Positions 44,843 through 54,805 are shown, numbered from the stretch's first letter. The stretch: 64,000 nucleotides of DNA from Flavobacteriaceae bacterium CRH (GCA_001507425.1 LMAJ01000007.1:186001-250000), one strand, 5' to 3'. The notes: a model not told the origin generated them from the sequence alone. A program made the numbers and translations.

Positions 44843-46318
44843 ATGAAATCAAATTATATAAAACAGATATTCTTTGCAATATCGATGTTAGTACTCACTT
44901 CTTGTTCGGATGATTTTTTAGATAAAACACCTACTGAATTTGTTGATTATGAAGGTGCTACTAAAACTACTGAAAATTTAATGACCCTTTTAAATGGTAT
45001 ACACAGATCATTGTATATTAGATATGAGTCTAACCAAAATGAAAATGGATTAGGAAGTTTAATGGAACAAGTGGATATTGCAGGAGATGATCTTGTATAT
45101 CCTGTTTCAAATGCATGGTTTTTGCAAGTTTACAACTGGAATGGTATAGCTAATGAAAATTCTCAGGATATAAGATTTCCTTACAGAACGTATTACAGAA
45201 TAATAAGAAATGCTAATACGATATTAGAAACTGTTGATGCTGCTACCGGTTCTGATGCTGATAAAAAGATATTGAAAGGTCAGGCTTTGCTTTACAGAGC
45301 TTTTTGCCATTATCAATTAGTTCAGTTATTTGGAAAAAGATATGTTAATGGTGTAGATAATACACAATTAGGAGTGCCTTTAATTTTGACAGTTGGTAAT
45401 GAACAATTTCCTCGTTCTACAGTTGAAGAAGTGTATACTCAAATTAATAAGGATATAGACGAAGCAAATATTTTATTAGTAGGTTATACAAAACCAAACA
45501 ATTCTCATTTAGGTTTAAAAGTTGGCCAAGGTTTAAAAGCTAGAGTAGCGCTAACACAAGGGAATTGGGCTATTGCTGCAGATTATGCTGCGCAGGCTAA
45601 AGCAGGAATAGCATTAATGACTGTAGAACAGTACAAAAAAGGTTTTAATGACTTTACTGCAGCAGAATGGATGTGGGGAAGCCATATTAATGAAGTACAA
45701 ACAGATTACTTTGGTAATTTCGGAGCATACATGTCTAGAAATTATAATTCAACTGTTATTCGTTCTTGTCCAAAAGCAATTAACAGCAAGCTTTATAACC
45801 TGATTCCAACAACTGATGTACGTTCAACTTTATTTGATAAAACAGGTCTTCATACTGCATTGAATCTTCCTTCAAATTATTCTAAATATCCTTACACAAG
45901 TCAGAAATTTTTATCAATAAGTACTGGAGATAGTAGATGTGATGTTCCTTATATGCGTGTTGCAGAAATGTATCTTATAGAAGCAGAAGCTAAAGCAAGA
46001 TTAGGATTAGCAGATGCAAATACAATTCTTTTTACTTTAGTATCAGCAAGAAATCCTTCTTATGTATTGTCTGCAAATACAGGACAAGCATTAGTGGATG
46101 AGATTTGGTTTCAAAGAAGAATTGAATTATGGGGAGAAGGATTTAGATTCTATGACTTAAAGAGAACTAATTCTCCTCTTGACAGAACTGGAGCTAATCA
46201 TAATTCAACAATTACAAACGGAGTTTTAAGTGTTCCTGCAACAGATAAAAGATGGCAATGGTTAATTCCTAGAGCTGAAATTAATGCTAACCCATTAGTT
46301 GTTCAAAATGAGCTTTAG
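44843..46318 (+). CDS. SusD/RagB-family outer-membrane lipoprotein
   Basis: A 491-residue lipoprotein with lipobox LTSC and Cys21, followed by SDDFLDKTPTEF, the canonical SusD start. Helical TPR-like region RAFCHYQLVQLFGKRYV, and the C-terminal FWFQRRIELWGEGFRFYDLKR-like block (residues about 415-440), typify SusD. The acidic SDD after Cys fits surface export. It acts as the substrate-binding lid over SusC. Separated from susC by 11 nt, followed by a terminator, so the two form a two-gene operon. Confidence 0.95.
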   Translation: MKSNYIKQIFFAISMLVLTSCSDDFLDKTPTEFVDYEGATKTTENLMTLLNGIHRSLYIRYESNQNENGLGSLMEQVDIAGDDLVYPVSNAWFLQVYNWNGIANENSQDIRFPYRTYYRIIRNANTILETVDAATGSDADKKILKGQALLYRAFCHYQLVQLFGKRYVNGVDNTQLGVPLILTVGNEQFPRSTVEEVYTQINKDIDEANILLVGYTKPNNSHLGLKVGQGLKARVALTQGNWAIAADYAAQAKAGIALMTVEQYKKGFNDFTAAEWMWGSHINEVQTDYFGNFGAYMSRNYNSTVIRSCPKAINSKLYNLIPTTDVRSTLFDKTGLHTALNLPSNYSKYPYTSQKFLSISTGDSRCDVPYMRVAEMYLIEAEAKARLGLADANTILFTLVSARNPSYVLSANTGQALVDEIWFQRRIELWGEGFRFYDLKRTNSPLDRTGANHNSTITNGVLSVPATDKRWQWLIPRAEINANPLVVQNEL

Positions 46319-46341
46319 TAATTTTTGCTAAAATAATACAG

Positions 46342-46372
46342 AAACTGCCCAAAATATTGGGCAGTTTTTTTA
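46342..46372 (+). terminator. Terminator of the susCD operon
   Basis: AAACTGCCC / GGGCAGTTT with an 8-nt loop, then a T-run. Confidence 0.9.
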
Positions 46373-46434
46373 TGTTCTATTTTGAAATTTTCCCAACTAC
46401 GAATTGAAGTGTTTTTTTATACGTTTTTATCTTT

Positions 46435-46442
46435 TACCTTTG
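46435..46442 (+). promoter_or_regulatory. -7 element of the putative porin
   Basis: TACCTTTG matches TAnnTTTG exactly, 42 nt before the ATG; the expected -33 site reads TTT. Confidence 0.45.
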
Positions 46443-46484
46443 CGAGACAAATTTTGCCAAAATAACTATATATAAAGCTATCAA

Positions 46485-48452
46485 ATGAGAATATTCTTTT
46501 TTCTATATCTATTAGTCGTACCTACTTTATTGTTTTCTCAAGAAAAAAAAGCGCCTAAGGACAATTTAGATATGAACACAAAATATTCAAGTATTACCGA
46601 TACATTGAAAAAGAAAAAAGCGCTAATAGCAAAGATTGAACAGTATCAAAAATATACATTAGAACACGACACAACGTATGCTGATACTTCATTAACGCTT
46701 AAAAGTTCTTACAGACAAAACTATCTCCGCAAGGATAATTTCGGACTTTTGCCTTTTGCAAATATTGGGCAAACATATAATACTTTACAATATAGTTTAA
46801 CAGATTTTTCGCCTTATCCGGAAATTGGTTTTAAAGCAAAACATTTTAATTTTCTCGAAGCCAATCAAATTCAGTATTATTCTGTTGCAACACCTCTAAC
46901 CGAATTATTTTTTAATACAACCATAAACAAAGGGCAAAACGTAGATTCTTTTATTACCCTAAATACTTCAAAAAATCTTAATTTTTCTATTGCCTACAGA
47001 GGTTTGCGCTCTGAAGGTAATTATATAAATCAATTAGTTAGTTCAGGAAATTTAAGAATGACCACAAGTTATTTTACAACAGATAAAAGATATATTTTAA
47101 ATGCTCATTTTACTTCTCAGGATATTTCAAACGAAGAAAACGGTGGAATAACAACGCCAGAAGATTTTGAAAGTGGAGATCCGGATTTTAAAAACCGTCA
47201 AAGATTACAGGTATATCTAACAGATGCAAAATCGTTTTTAAAAGGAAGACGTTTATTTTTTGATCATGCTTTCAGAGTAAATCCAACAGAAGGAAACAAT
47301 AATTTATATGTAACGCACCAATTTAATTACGAAAGCAAATTTTTCGAATACAATCAGCCAACAGTTATTTCGACAGTAGATGGCGCGGCTGTTGACAGAT
47401 TTGGAGAATCGTATGTTACAAGTGGAATAAATGATCAGACACGTTTTGAAAAATTATATAATAAAGCCGGTGTTGCTTATGAAAACTCGCTTTTAGGTAA
47501 GTTCAATTTTTTTATAGATGATTACAGATCTAACTATAAATACAACCGAATTGTATTTAAAGAAGATGGCAGTATGATCCCAGACAATTTATATCTTCAA
47601 ATTAATAATGTTGGAGGGCAATATGAGTATCAAAAAAATAAATGGAACGGTCGATTTTTATATACCAGATCAATTACAAATCAGTCACTGTCTGATTTAG
47701 ATGCAAAATTGAGATATAATTTAAACGATAAAATCCAATTCGACTTTAGATACCGAAACATCAATAAATTACCTAATAATAACTATAATTTGTACCAAAG
47801 CAGTTATATAGAATATAATTGGTCAAACAATTTTAAAAACGAAAAAATCAATTTAATAAGCGCCAATATTTATACACCTTGGTTAAATGCAGAAGTTCAA
47901 TATACTGTTTTAAAAGACCATTTGTATTTTGAAGATGTTTCTACGGATGCACAAATAACAGCCAAAACTCAAATTATAAATCCCGCGCAATACGGTAATG
48001 CAATAAATTATTTATCAGTAAAAGCAAATAAAGAGTTTAAATTTGGATCTTTTGGTTTAGATAATACTTTATTGTATCAAAAAGTAGATCAATCAGATTT
48101 AATTTTAAATCTTCCTGATTTCGTAACCAGAAATACGCTTTACTATTCAAGTTACTTTTTTAAGAAAGCACTTTTCATGCAAACAGGATTGACATTCAAT
48201 TATTTTACTGAATATTATGGTAATGATTACAACCCGGTTATTGGAGAGCTTTTTGTTCAGCAGGACAAGAAAATCGGTAATTATGCCAATTTTGATTACT
48301 TCATAAATTTTAGAATTAGACAAACCAGATTTTACTTTAAGGCAGAACATTTTAATGCTGCTTTTTCCGGAAACAATTATTATTCAGCGCCTAATAACCC
48401 ATATCGCGATTTCACCATCCGATTTGGTTTAGTGTGGAATTTCTTCCAATAA
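46485..48452 (+). CDS. Putative porin (outer-membrane beta-barrel)
   Basis: A 655-residue protein with a signal peptide (1-19, ending LLFSQ) and many alternating amphipathic strands, ending in a barrel strand DFTIRFGLVWNFFQ with C-terminal aromatics. Tyr/Asn-rich loops (YGNDYNPVIG, SGNNYYSAPNNPYRDF) are typical. It matches the Bacteroidota putative porin group (Porin_10-like). Solute specificity is unknown. It lies 36 nt before the cystathionine synthase gene but is separated from susCD by a terminator, so a transport link is not implied. Confidence 0.85.
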   Translation: MRIFFFLYLLVVPTLLFSQEKKAPKDNLDMNTKYSSITDTLKKKKALIAKIEQYQKYTLEHDTTYADTSLTLKSSYRQNYLRKDNFGLLPFANIGQTYNTLQYSLTDFSPYPEIGFKAKHFNFLEANQIQYYSVATPLTELFFNTTINKGQNVDSFITLNTSKNLNFSIAYRGLRSEGNYINQLVSSGNLRMTTSYFTTDKRYILNAHFTSQDISNEENGGITTPEDFESGDPDFKNRQRLQVYLTDAKSFLKGRRLFFDHAFRVNPTEGNNNLYVTHQFNYESKFFEYNQPTVISTVDGAAVDRFGESYVTSGINDQTRFEKLYNKAGVAYENSLLGKFNFFIDDYRSNYKYNRIVFKEDGSMIPDNLYLQINNVGGQYEYQKNKWNGRFLYTRSITNQSLSDLDAKLRYNLNDKIQFDFRYRNINKLPNNNYNLYQSSYIEYNWSNNFKNEKINLISANIYTPWLNAEVQYTVLKDHLYFEDVSTDAQITAKTQIINPAQYGNAINYLSVKANKEFKFGSFGLDNTLLYQKVDQSDLILNLPDFVTRNTLYYSSYFFKKALFMQTGLTFNYFTEYYGNDYNPVIGELFVQQDKKIGNYANFDYFINFRIRQTRFYFKAEHFNAAFSGNNYYSAPNNPYRDFTIRFGLVWNFFQ

Positions 48453-48488
48453 AATTATTTAAAACCAAATAAATTAAATTCATATAAA

Positions 48489-49850
48489 ATGGACTTTTCA
48501 AATAACATTTTAGAAACAATTGGTAATACACCATTAGTAAAACTCAACAAAATTGTTGCTGAAATTGATGCGTTAGTATTAGCAAAAGTCGAAACGTTTA
48601 ATCCTGGAAATTCTGTAAAAGACAGAATGGCCGTAAAAATGATTGCAGACGCAGAGGCTGATGGTCGTTTAAAACCAGGAGGAACTATTATCGAAGGAAC
48701 TTCAGGAAATACAGGAATGGGATTGGCGCTTGTAGCGATCATTAAAGGATACAAATTAATTTGTGTAATATCAGACAAACAATCTAAAGAGAAAATGGAT
48801 ATTTTGCGTGCCGTTGGTGCCAAAGTAGTCGTTTGCCCTACCGATGTTGAACCTACGGATCCTCGTTCGTACTATTCTGTTTCAAAACGTCTTGCCGAAG
48901 AGACACCAAATTCATGGTATGTTAATCAATACGATAATATGTCAAATTCTTTGGCACATTACGAACAAACCGGTCCGGAAATCTGGAAACAAACAGATGG
49001 AAAAATCACTCATTTTGTTGTTGGAGTAGGAACGGGAGGAACGATTTCAGGAGTTGGAAAATATTTAAAAGAGAAAAATCCGAATATCAAAATTTGGGGA
49101 ATCGATACGTATGGTTCTGTTTTTAAGAAATACCACGAAACAGGAATTTTTGATGAAAACGAAATTTACTCGTATATAACAGAAGGAATTGGAGAAGATA
49201 TTTTACCTAAAAACGTTGACTTTTCTTTAATTGACGGATTTACAAAAGTAACAGATAAAGATGCTGCGGTTTACACCAGAAAAATTGCTCTTGAAGAAGC
49301 TATTTTTGTTGGAAATTCAGCCGGAGCTTGTATAAAAGGTTTGTTACAACTAAAAGAACATTTTAAACCTGAAGATGTTGTTGTTGTACTTTTTCATGAT
49401 TCAGGAAGCCGTTACGTAGGTAAAATGTTCAATGATGACTGGATGCGTGAACGTGGATTTCTTGAAGAAAACGTAACCAAAGCCGAAGATGTCATTAAAG
49501 ATCATATTGATAAGGAATTGATCGTTGTGCGTACAGAGGAATTAGTTTCTCACGCGATTGAACGTATGCGTAAATACAAAATTTCACAAATTCCCGTAGT
49601 AGACATCAATGGATTTGTTGGTTCTGTAGATGAAACAGATTTATTCAGAAGTTATGTTGCTGATAAAAATGTTGCCGAAAAACCAATTAAGGAGGTTATG
49701 GGTAAACCTTTCCCAATTGTTAAATTAGGAACAACAATCGAAGAAGTTTCGAAATTATTTACCAAAGAAAACGATGCTGTTTTAGTAGATCTTGGAAATG
49801 GGAAACATCATATCATTACAAAATATGATATTATCGGAGCAATAAAATAA
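48489..49850 (+). CDS. Cystathionine beta-synthase-like PLP enzyme with CBS domains
   Basis: A 453-residue fold-type II PLP enzyme. PLP-binding Lys44 lies in NPGNSVKDRMA. EGTSGNTGMGLA, VGVGTGGTISGVG and GNSAGACIKGL complete the catalytic domain (to about residue 320). Two CBS domains follow (about 330-453: VVRTEELVSHAIERMRKYKISQIPVV and TTIEEVSKLFTKENDAVLV). This layout is that of cystathionine beta-synthases rather than simple cysteine synthases, although some members have cysteine synthase activity. The CBS pair suggests nucleotide- or SAM-type regulation. Tight spacing (36 nt) after the porin. Confidence 0.9.
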   Translation: MDFSNNILETIGNTPLVKLNKIVAEIDALVLAKVETFNPGNSVKDRMAVKMIADAEADGRLKPGGTIIEGTSGNTGMGLALVAIIKGYKLICVISDKQSKEKMDILRAVGAKVVVCPTDVEPTDPRSYYSVSKRLAEETPNSWYVNQYDNMSNSLAHYEQTGPEIWKQTDGKITHFVVGVGTGGTISGVGKYLKEKNPNIKIWGIDTYGSVFKKYHETGIFDENEIYSYITEGIGEDILPKNVDFSLIDGFTKVTDKDAAVYTRKIALEEAIFVGNSAGACIKGLLQLKEHFKPEDVVVVLFHDSGSRYVGKMFNDDWMRERGFLEENVTKAEDVIKDHIDKELIVVRTEELVSHAIERMRKYKISQIPVVDINGFVGSVDETDLFRSYVADKNVAEKPIKEVMGKPFPIVKLGTTIEEVSKLFTKENDAVLVDLGNGKHHIITKYDIIGAIK

Positions 49851-49870
49851 GACAATTTTAATAATTTTAT

Positions 49871-49914
49871 AAATCCATAAATCTAGTTTTACAACAATTA
49901 GATTTATGGATTTT
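49871..49914 (+). terminator. Terminator after the CBS gene
   Basis: AAATCCATAAATCTA / TAGATTTATGGATTT, 15-bp perfect stem, 13-nt loop, then T-run. Confidence 0.85.
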
Positions 49915-49936
49915 TTTAGCTTAAATAGATGTAATA

Positions 49937-50419
49937 ATGAACTTTACTGCTATAGATTTTGAAACCGCTACCGGATATCATCCGTGTTCTGTTGGAATTG
50001 TTACCGTCGAAAATGGTATAATTGTAGATGAGTTTGTTACATTAATTAAGCCGCCTAACAACGAATACAACTATTTTACGATTCAGGTTCATGGCATTTA
50101 TCCAAAAGATACAGTAAATGCAAAATCATTTAAGCAAGTTTTTCCTGAAATCGAAAAGCGTTTAAAAAATAGAGTTGTTGTGGCTCATAACGAAAGTTTT
50201 GATCGTAATGTACTAATGAAATCAATGGCACTTCACGGTTTGCAATATGAAGATTTAAATATTGCTTCAAAATGGGAATGCACGGTTAAGATATATAAAG
50301 CAAAAGGTTTAAAACCAACAAAGTTAAGTGATTGTTGCCGTGAGATGAAAATTCAACTAAACCATCATGAGGCCTTATCTGATGCAAGAGCTTGCGCCAA
50401 ATTATATATCTTGCGATAA
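49937..50419 (+). CDS. DEDDh 3'-5' exonuclease (DnaQ-like)
   Basis: A 160-residue exonuclease. Exo I is FTAIDFET with Asp7 and Glu9; Exo II is VVVAHNESFDRNVL; Exo III is HHEALSDARACA with the DEDDh His and Asp. TIQVHGIYPKDT is also typical of DNA polymerase III epsilon-type proofreading domains. As a stand-alone enzyme it may act in DNA repair or RNA/DNA end trimming. It starts 23 nt after the terminator, so the promoter must overlap the end of the terminator region. Confidence 0.9.
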   Translation: MNFTAIDFETATGYHPCSVGIVTVENGIIVDEFVTLIKPPNNEYNYFTIQVHGIYPKDTVNAKSFKQVFPEIEKRLKNRVVVAHNESFDRNVLMKSMALHGLQYEDLNIASKWECTVKIYKAKGLKPTKLSDCCREMKIQLNHHEALSDARACAKLYILR

Positions 50420-50499
50420 TTATAGCGATTTTATTTTGTAAGATTAGTATTATTTTATTTAATTTAGGCTTTTGTAAATTTTAATTTAAAAGCCAATAA

Positions 50500-51771
50500 A
50501 TGAAAGAAGATTTTCTTCATTATCTATGGAGATTCAAAAAGTTTGAAACACTCAATTTAAGAACTACTCAAAATGAACCAATCACCATTATTAAAACAGG
50601 TGATTATTTAGAACTTGCCGGCCCGGATTTTTTTAATGCACAAATTAGAATCGGAGAACAAAAATGGGCGGGAAATGTCGAAATCCATTTAAAATCTTCA
50701 GATTGGTATGTTCATGGGCATGAAAGAGATACTGCTTATGATAATGTTATTTTGCATGTAGTTTGGAAACATGATACAGAAATTTTTAGGGAGAATAATT
50801 CTGAAATTCCAGTTTTGGTTTTAAAAGATTATGTTTCATCAGAAATAATAAACAATTACCATTCCTTAGTAACTCCAAAATCATGGATATCTTGCGAAAA
50901 ACAGATTGCCCAAATTGATGATTTTGTTTTTAAAAACTGGCAGGAACGATTGTTTTTCGAGCGATTAGAGCGTAAATCAAAGTTTATATATGATTTACTC
51001 AAAGAAACAAATCAGGATTGGGAAGCCGTTCTGTTTTGTCTTTTAGCGAAGAATTTTGGATTAAATACAAATGGAAACCCTTTCTTGCAAATTGCCAAAT
51101 CAATTCCGTTTTCAATTATTAGAAAAGAAAGTTTTGAAGTCGAAAATCTCGAAGCTTTACTTTTAGGAACTTCCGGTTTATTAGATCATGATAAAGAAGA
51201 TGTTTACTTTAAAGATTTGAAGTTTAGGTATTTTTACCTCTTACATAAATATCAATTAGATAAAGTATATGCCGATCCTGTTGAATTTTTTAAACATCGT
51301 CCGGATAATTTCCCTACAATTCGACTTTCGCAATTAGCGAGTTTATATAGCACACATCAAAACTTGTTTTCTAAAATTATACACTTAAAATCAGTTAAAG
51401 AAGTGTACAAATTATTAGATGTTTCGGCAAGTTTATATTGGCAAAACCATTATCAGTTTGATAAAGAAAGTCCGAAGAAGTCAAAATCTTTATCGAAATC
51501 ATTTATAGATTTATTGGTTTTAAATACAATTATACCAATCCAGTTTGCGTATTCAGATATTATGGGAGAATCTAATTCTGAGGATTTAATAGAACTAATG
51601 AATCAGGTTGCGCCAGAAAAAAATTCAATCATTTATAAATTTGAGTCTTTTGGAATTTCATCAAAAAACGCATTTGATACACAAGCACTGTTACAACTTA
51701 AAAATGAATACTGTAATCATAAATCTTGCTTAAAATGCGGAATAGGAATGGAGTTGCTAAAGAATAATTAA
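50500..51771 (+). CDS. DUF2851 family protein
   Basis: A 423-residue protein. The N-terminus MKEDFLHYLWRFKKFETLNL and the block LAGPDFFNAQIRIGEQKWAGNVEIHLKSSDWYVHGHE are diagnostic of DUF2851. The latter resembles a nuclease-like core (AGNVEIH-x-SSDW), and the C-terminus has CNHKSCLKCGIGM, a possible metal-binding Cys cluster. The family is almost limited to Bacteroidota and its function is unknown. Single-gene unit in the same direction as its neighbours. Confidence 0.87.
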   Translation: MKEDFLHYLWRFKKFETLNLRTTQNEPITIIKTGDYLELAGPDFFNAQIRIGEQKWAGNVEIHLKSSDWYVHGHERDTAYDNVILHVVWKHDTEIFRENNSEIPVLVLKDYVSSEIINNYHSLVTPKSWISCEKQIAQIDDFVFKNWQERLFFERLERKSKFIYDLLKETNQDWEAVLFCLLAKNFGLNTNGNPFLQIAKSIPFSIIRKESFEVENLEALLLGTSGLLDHDKEDVYFKDLKFRYFYLLHKYQLDKVYADPVEFFKHRPDNFPTIRLSQLASLYSTHQNLFSKIIHLKSVKEVYKLLDVSASLYWQNHYQFDKESPKKSKSLSKSFIDLLVLNTIIPIQFAYSDIMGESNSEDLIELMNQVAPEKNSIIYKFESFGISSKNAFDTQALLQLKNEYCNHKSCLKCGIGMELLKNN

Positions 51772-51846
51772 TTAGAAAATGTAGACATAAGATAAATTTG
51801 TACTTTTGTAATCCTGAGTTAGTCTAAGAATAAATCTAAAATAAAT

Positions 51847-52074
51847 ATGTCAGCTATTTTAAGGCTTAAATTTTTTTTCGAAAAATACGGATTTCACGTT
51901 TCATCGCGATTAGCAGATAAACTAGGAATGCGTGTTACGAGTGTTCGCTTATTTTTTATTTATATTTCCTTTGTCACTGCAGGTTTAGGTTTTGGAATTT
52001 ACCTAACGCTAGCTTTCTGGATTCGTCTTAAAGACTTAATTCGTGCCAAACGAACTTCTGTTTTTGATTTATAA
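51847..52074 (+). CDS. PspC-domain small membrane protein
   Basis: A 75-residue protein. GFHVSSRLADKLGMRVTSVRLFFIYISF is the PspC domain, followed by one membrane segment (VTAGLGFGIYLTLAFWI). PspC proteins participate in envelope stress responses in other bacteria; this short form has no PspA or PspB neighbour, so a stress role is inferred only from the family. Two perfect -7-like words (TAAATTTG 51793-51800 and TACTTTTG 51801-51808) lie upstream. Confidence 0.82.
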   Translation: MSAILRLKFFFEKYGFHVSSRLADKLGMRVTSVRLFFIYISFVTAGLGFGIYLTLAFWIRLKDLIRAKRTSVFDL

Positions 52075-52090
52075 AAGTAATTTAAAGCAT

Positions 52091-52135
52091 AAAAAAAGGG
52101 ATCATAAAGTAATTTACTTCATGATCCCTTTTTAT
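52091..52135. terminator. Bidirectional terminator
   Basis: AAAAAGGGATCAT / ATGATCCCTTTTT, A- and T-runs on both sides, between the PspC gene and the convergent permease gene. Confidence 0.85.
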
Positions 52136-52148
52136 TTTATATAGAAAA

Positions 52149-53639
52149 CTATTGTTCCGGATTATTCAATTTACTGTGTTTTTTACCATAAGTAAAATAG
52201 AAAATAACTCCTATGGCCATCCATGCAAAAAGTCTTAACCAGTTTGTCCATCCTAAACCGTACATCATAGCGCAACATACAGCAACACCTAAAATAGGTA
52301 CCAATGGAACAAATGGAGTTTTAAATTCTCTAACCATATTTGGCTCTTTTTTACGAAGAATAATAACTGAAATACATACAAGAACAAAAGCAAATAAAGT
52401 TCCAATACTAGTCATGTCTCCTACAATATCACCAGGAATAAAAGCTGCAAATGCACCAACAATTATTAAAATGGCAAGATTTGCTTTGTATGGAGTTTTG
52501 TATTTTGGATGCACATCGCTGAAAGCTTTTGGAAGCAAACCATCTTTACCCATAGCATAAAATACTCTTGATTGTCCTAATAACATCACTAAGATTACAG
52601 AAGAAAAACCTGCAAGAATAGCAACAGTTACCATTTGTCCCAACCATTCATATCCTATCATATATTTATTGATTGCAAAAGCTACAGAAGCTTCTTTACC
52701 ACCAGTTCTAAAATCTTCAACAGTTGCAACACCAGTTAAAACGTGTGCAAAAAGAATATACAAAAGAGTACAAACAGCTAATGATCCTAAAATACCAATT
52801 GGCATTGCTTTTTTAGGATTTTTTGTTTCCTGAGCAGCTGTACTTACAGCATCAAAACCAATAAAGGCAAAGAAAACAGTTCCAGCAGCTCCTAGAATTC
52901 CCATAATACCACCATAACTATGTCCAACTCCGTGTTCATCTGTGAAAATTGAGGATGGCGGGATATAAGGTGTATGATTTGCCGGATTTACGAAATTCCA
53001 ACCAATTACAATTATTAAGATAACAATAGCTACTTTAACAATTACAATGATTCCGTTAACAAAAGCAGATTCCTGTATACCTTTAATCAATAATAAACTA
53101 ATCACACTAACAATAAAAAGTGCAGGAAGATTTATGATTCCATGTGTAACTTGCTGTGTTACCGGATCAACTATTTTTTGAAAAGGAGAGTGTGAAAACT
53201 CAAACGGGATCGGACTGACATGAAAGACATTGACCAGCAGATTATTGAGATATTCACTCCACGCAATTCCTACTGTTGCCGCTCCTACAGCATATTCAAG
53301 AATTAAATCCCAACCAATAATCCAGGCAAGGAATTCTCCCATAGTGGCATAAGTGTAAGTGTAAGCACTACCTGAAATTGGAATAGAAGAAGAGAGTTCT
53401 GCATAGCATAATCCAGCTAATGCACAACCTATAGCAGCTATAATAAATGCAATTGTTACTGATGGACCGGCATTTTGCGCAGCGGCGGTAGCAGTTCTAA
53501 CAAATAATCCTGCACCAATGATGGCGCCAATACCTAAGGCTATTAATGACCAAGCGGTCAAAGTTCTTTTTAATCCTTTTTCAGAATCAGCAGCTTCTGC
53601 TAAAAGCTGTGCTAATGGTTTTCTTTTCCAAATTGACAT
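52149..53639 (-). CDS. APC-family amino acid permease
   Basis: A 496-residue integral membrane protein with about 12 hydrophobic segments. The N-terminal LTAWSLIALGIGAIIGAGLFV is the APC glycine-rich TM1 motif. YAELSSSIPISGSAYTYTYATMGEFLAWIIGWDLILEY and FIGFDAVSTAAQETKNPKKAMPIGI are typical of cationic amino acid transporters. Likely proton-coupled uptake of amino acids; specificity cannot be read from sequence. A -7 element TACATTTG (plus-strand 53671-53678) and a possible TTG at 53702-53704, with a 23-nt spacer, precede it. Confidence 0.92.
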   Translation of the reverse strand: MSIWKRKPLAQLLAEAADSEKGLKRTLTAWSLIALGIGAIIGAGLFVRTATAAAQNAGPSVTIAFIIAAIGCALAGLCYAELSSSIPISGSAYTYTYATMGEFLAWIIGWDLILEYAVGAATVGIAWSEYLNNLLVNVFHVSPIPFEFSHSPFQKIVDPVTQQVTHGIINLPALFIVSVISLLLIKGIQESAFVNGIIVIVKVAIVILIIVIGWNFVNPANHTPYIPPSSIFTDEHGVGHSYGGIMGILGAAGTVFFAFIGFDAVSTAAQETKNPKKAMPIGILGSLAVCTLLYILFAHVLTGVATVEDFRTGGKEASVAFAINKYMIGYEWLGQMVTVAILAGFSSVILVMLLGQSRVFYAMGKDGLLPKAFSDVHPKYKTPYKANLAILIIVGAFAAFIPGDIVGDMTSIGTLFAFVLVCISVIILRKKEPNMVREFKTPFVPLVPILGVAVCCAMMYGLGWTNWLRLFAWMAIGVIFYFTYGKKHSKLNNPEQ

Positions 53640-53670
53640 ATTATAATAGTGGTTTATTGTTATTAAGCTC

Positions 53671-53704
53671 CAAATGTATCGTTTTTTATAAAAAATAAAA
53701 ACAA
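53671..53704 (-). promoter_or_regulatory. Promoter of the amino acid permease
   Basis: On the minus strand TTG (53702-53704), 23-nt spacer, TACATTTG (53671-53678); start codon 31 nt downstream. Confidence 0.55.
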
Positions 53705-53843
53705 TTATGTAATTTTAAGTTATAAAATGTTTAAAATTTATAATCTATCAACTACAAAATAGGCTTTTAGTAGTGTATTTCATCAACTTAATTTAACATA
53801 AAAACAAAAATATATATTTATTTAATATTTTTTAATATTTTTC

Positions 53844-53872
53844 TTGTTAAATAATTTCTTTGCTTAATTTTG
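53844..53872 (+). promoter_or_regulatory. Promoter of the HhH gene
   Basis: TTG (53844-53846), 18-nt spacer and TAATTTTG (53865-53872), a full match to the Bacteroidota consensus. The ATG is at 53895. Confidence 0.7.
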
Positions 53873-53894
53873 ATGTTATAAAAGAATTTATTGA

Positions 53895-54788
53895 ATGATT
53901 AATTTAAAGGCCTTAGCGCCATATTTTAAGTTTACAAATAAACAACGTACCGGTATCGTTTTACTGTTTAGTATAATTATCATTTTACAAATGGTCTATT
54001 TTTTTGCCAATTTTGTAAATCCTGAAAAAAGTTCTGCTAAAAAAGAGCAGGAATGGATGTTTTTACAATCTGAAATTGATTCGATGAAGTTGGCAAAATA
54101 TGATGCTAAACCGAAAACGTATTCCTTTAACCCAAATTTTATCTCAGATTATAAAGGTTATAAACTTGGTATGTCTGTTCAGGAAATAGATCGTCTAATG
54201 GCTTTTAGAAAGGAGAATAAATACGTTAATTCAGCTGAAGAGTTTCAAAAAGTAACTAAAATATCTGATTCTTTATTAAATGTTATTTCTCCTCTTTTCA
54301 AATTTCCAAGCTGGATTCACAATGAAAAGAAATTTAAAGAAGATAAAAAAGAATTTGTTCAAAATGCATATCCAAAAAAAGAAAAAATAGTAACTTTAGA
54401 TATAAATGAAGCTACTCAGGAGGATTTCATGAAAATCTTTGGAATTGGTGAAGCATTATCTTTGCGGATATTAAAACAAAAAGAAATTTTGGGAGGTTTT
54501 GTATCTATGGAACAAATTAAAGAGGTTTGGGGACTTTCGCCAGAAGTTATTTTTGAATTAAATGCACATTTTAAAATTTATACGTTGCCAAATTTTAAAA
54601 AGATTGCTGTAAATGATGCTTCGTTAAAAGAATTATCCCAATTCCCATATTTTAGATATGCTTTGGCAAAACAAATTGTGACATATCGAAGTATGAACGG
54701 AAATTTTAAAAATATTGAGGATTTGTCAAAAATTAAAGATTTTCCTGTTGAAAAAGCAAAAATAATTAGTTTATATTTGGAGTTCTAA
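53895..54788 (+). CDS. Helix-hairpin-helix protein, ComEA-like
   Basis: A 297-residue protein with one N-terminal membrane segment (about 19-38, IVLLFSIIIILQMVYFFANF). Three helix-hairpin-helix-like units follow: YKLGMSVQEIDRLMAFRKENKYVNSAEEF, LDINEATQEDFMKIFGIGEALSLRILKQKEILGGF and LKELSQFPYFRYALAKQIVTYRSMNGNFKNIEDL. The units resemble ComEA-type DNA-binding modules. It is anchored in the inner membrane and faces the periplasm if oriented like ComEA, which would fit DNA uptake, but this is an inference. Followed by acyl-CoA dehydrogenase after 17 nt, probably on the same transcript. Confidence 0.82.
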   Translation: MINLKALAPYFKFTNKQRTGIVLLFSIIIILQMVYFFANFVNPEKSSAKKEQEWMFLQSEIDSMKLAKYDAKPKTYSFNPNFISDYKGYKLGMSVQEIDRLMAFRKENKYVNSAEEFQKVTKISDSLLNVISPLFKFPSWIHNEKKFKEDKKEFVQNAYPKKEKIVTLDINEATQEDFMKIFGIGEALSLRILKQKEILGGFVSMEQIKEVWGLSPEVIFELNAHFKIYTLPNFKKIAVNDASLKELSQFPYFRYALAKQIVTYRSMNGNFKNIEDLSKIKDFPVEKAKIISLYLEF

Positions 54789-54805
54789 AAAAATACCGAC
54801 TAACA

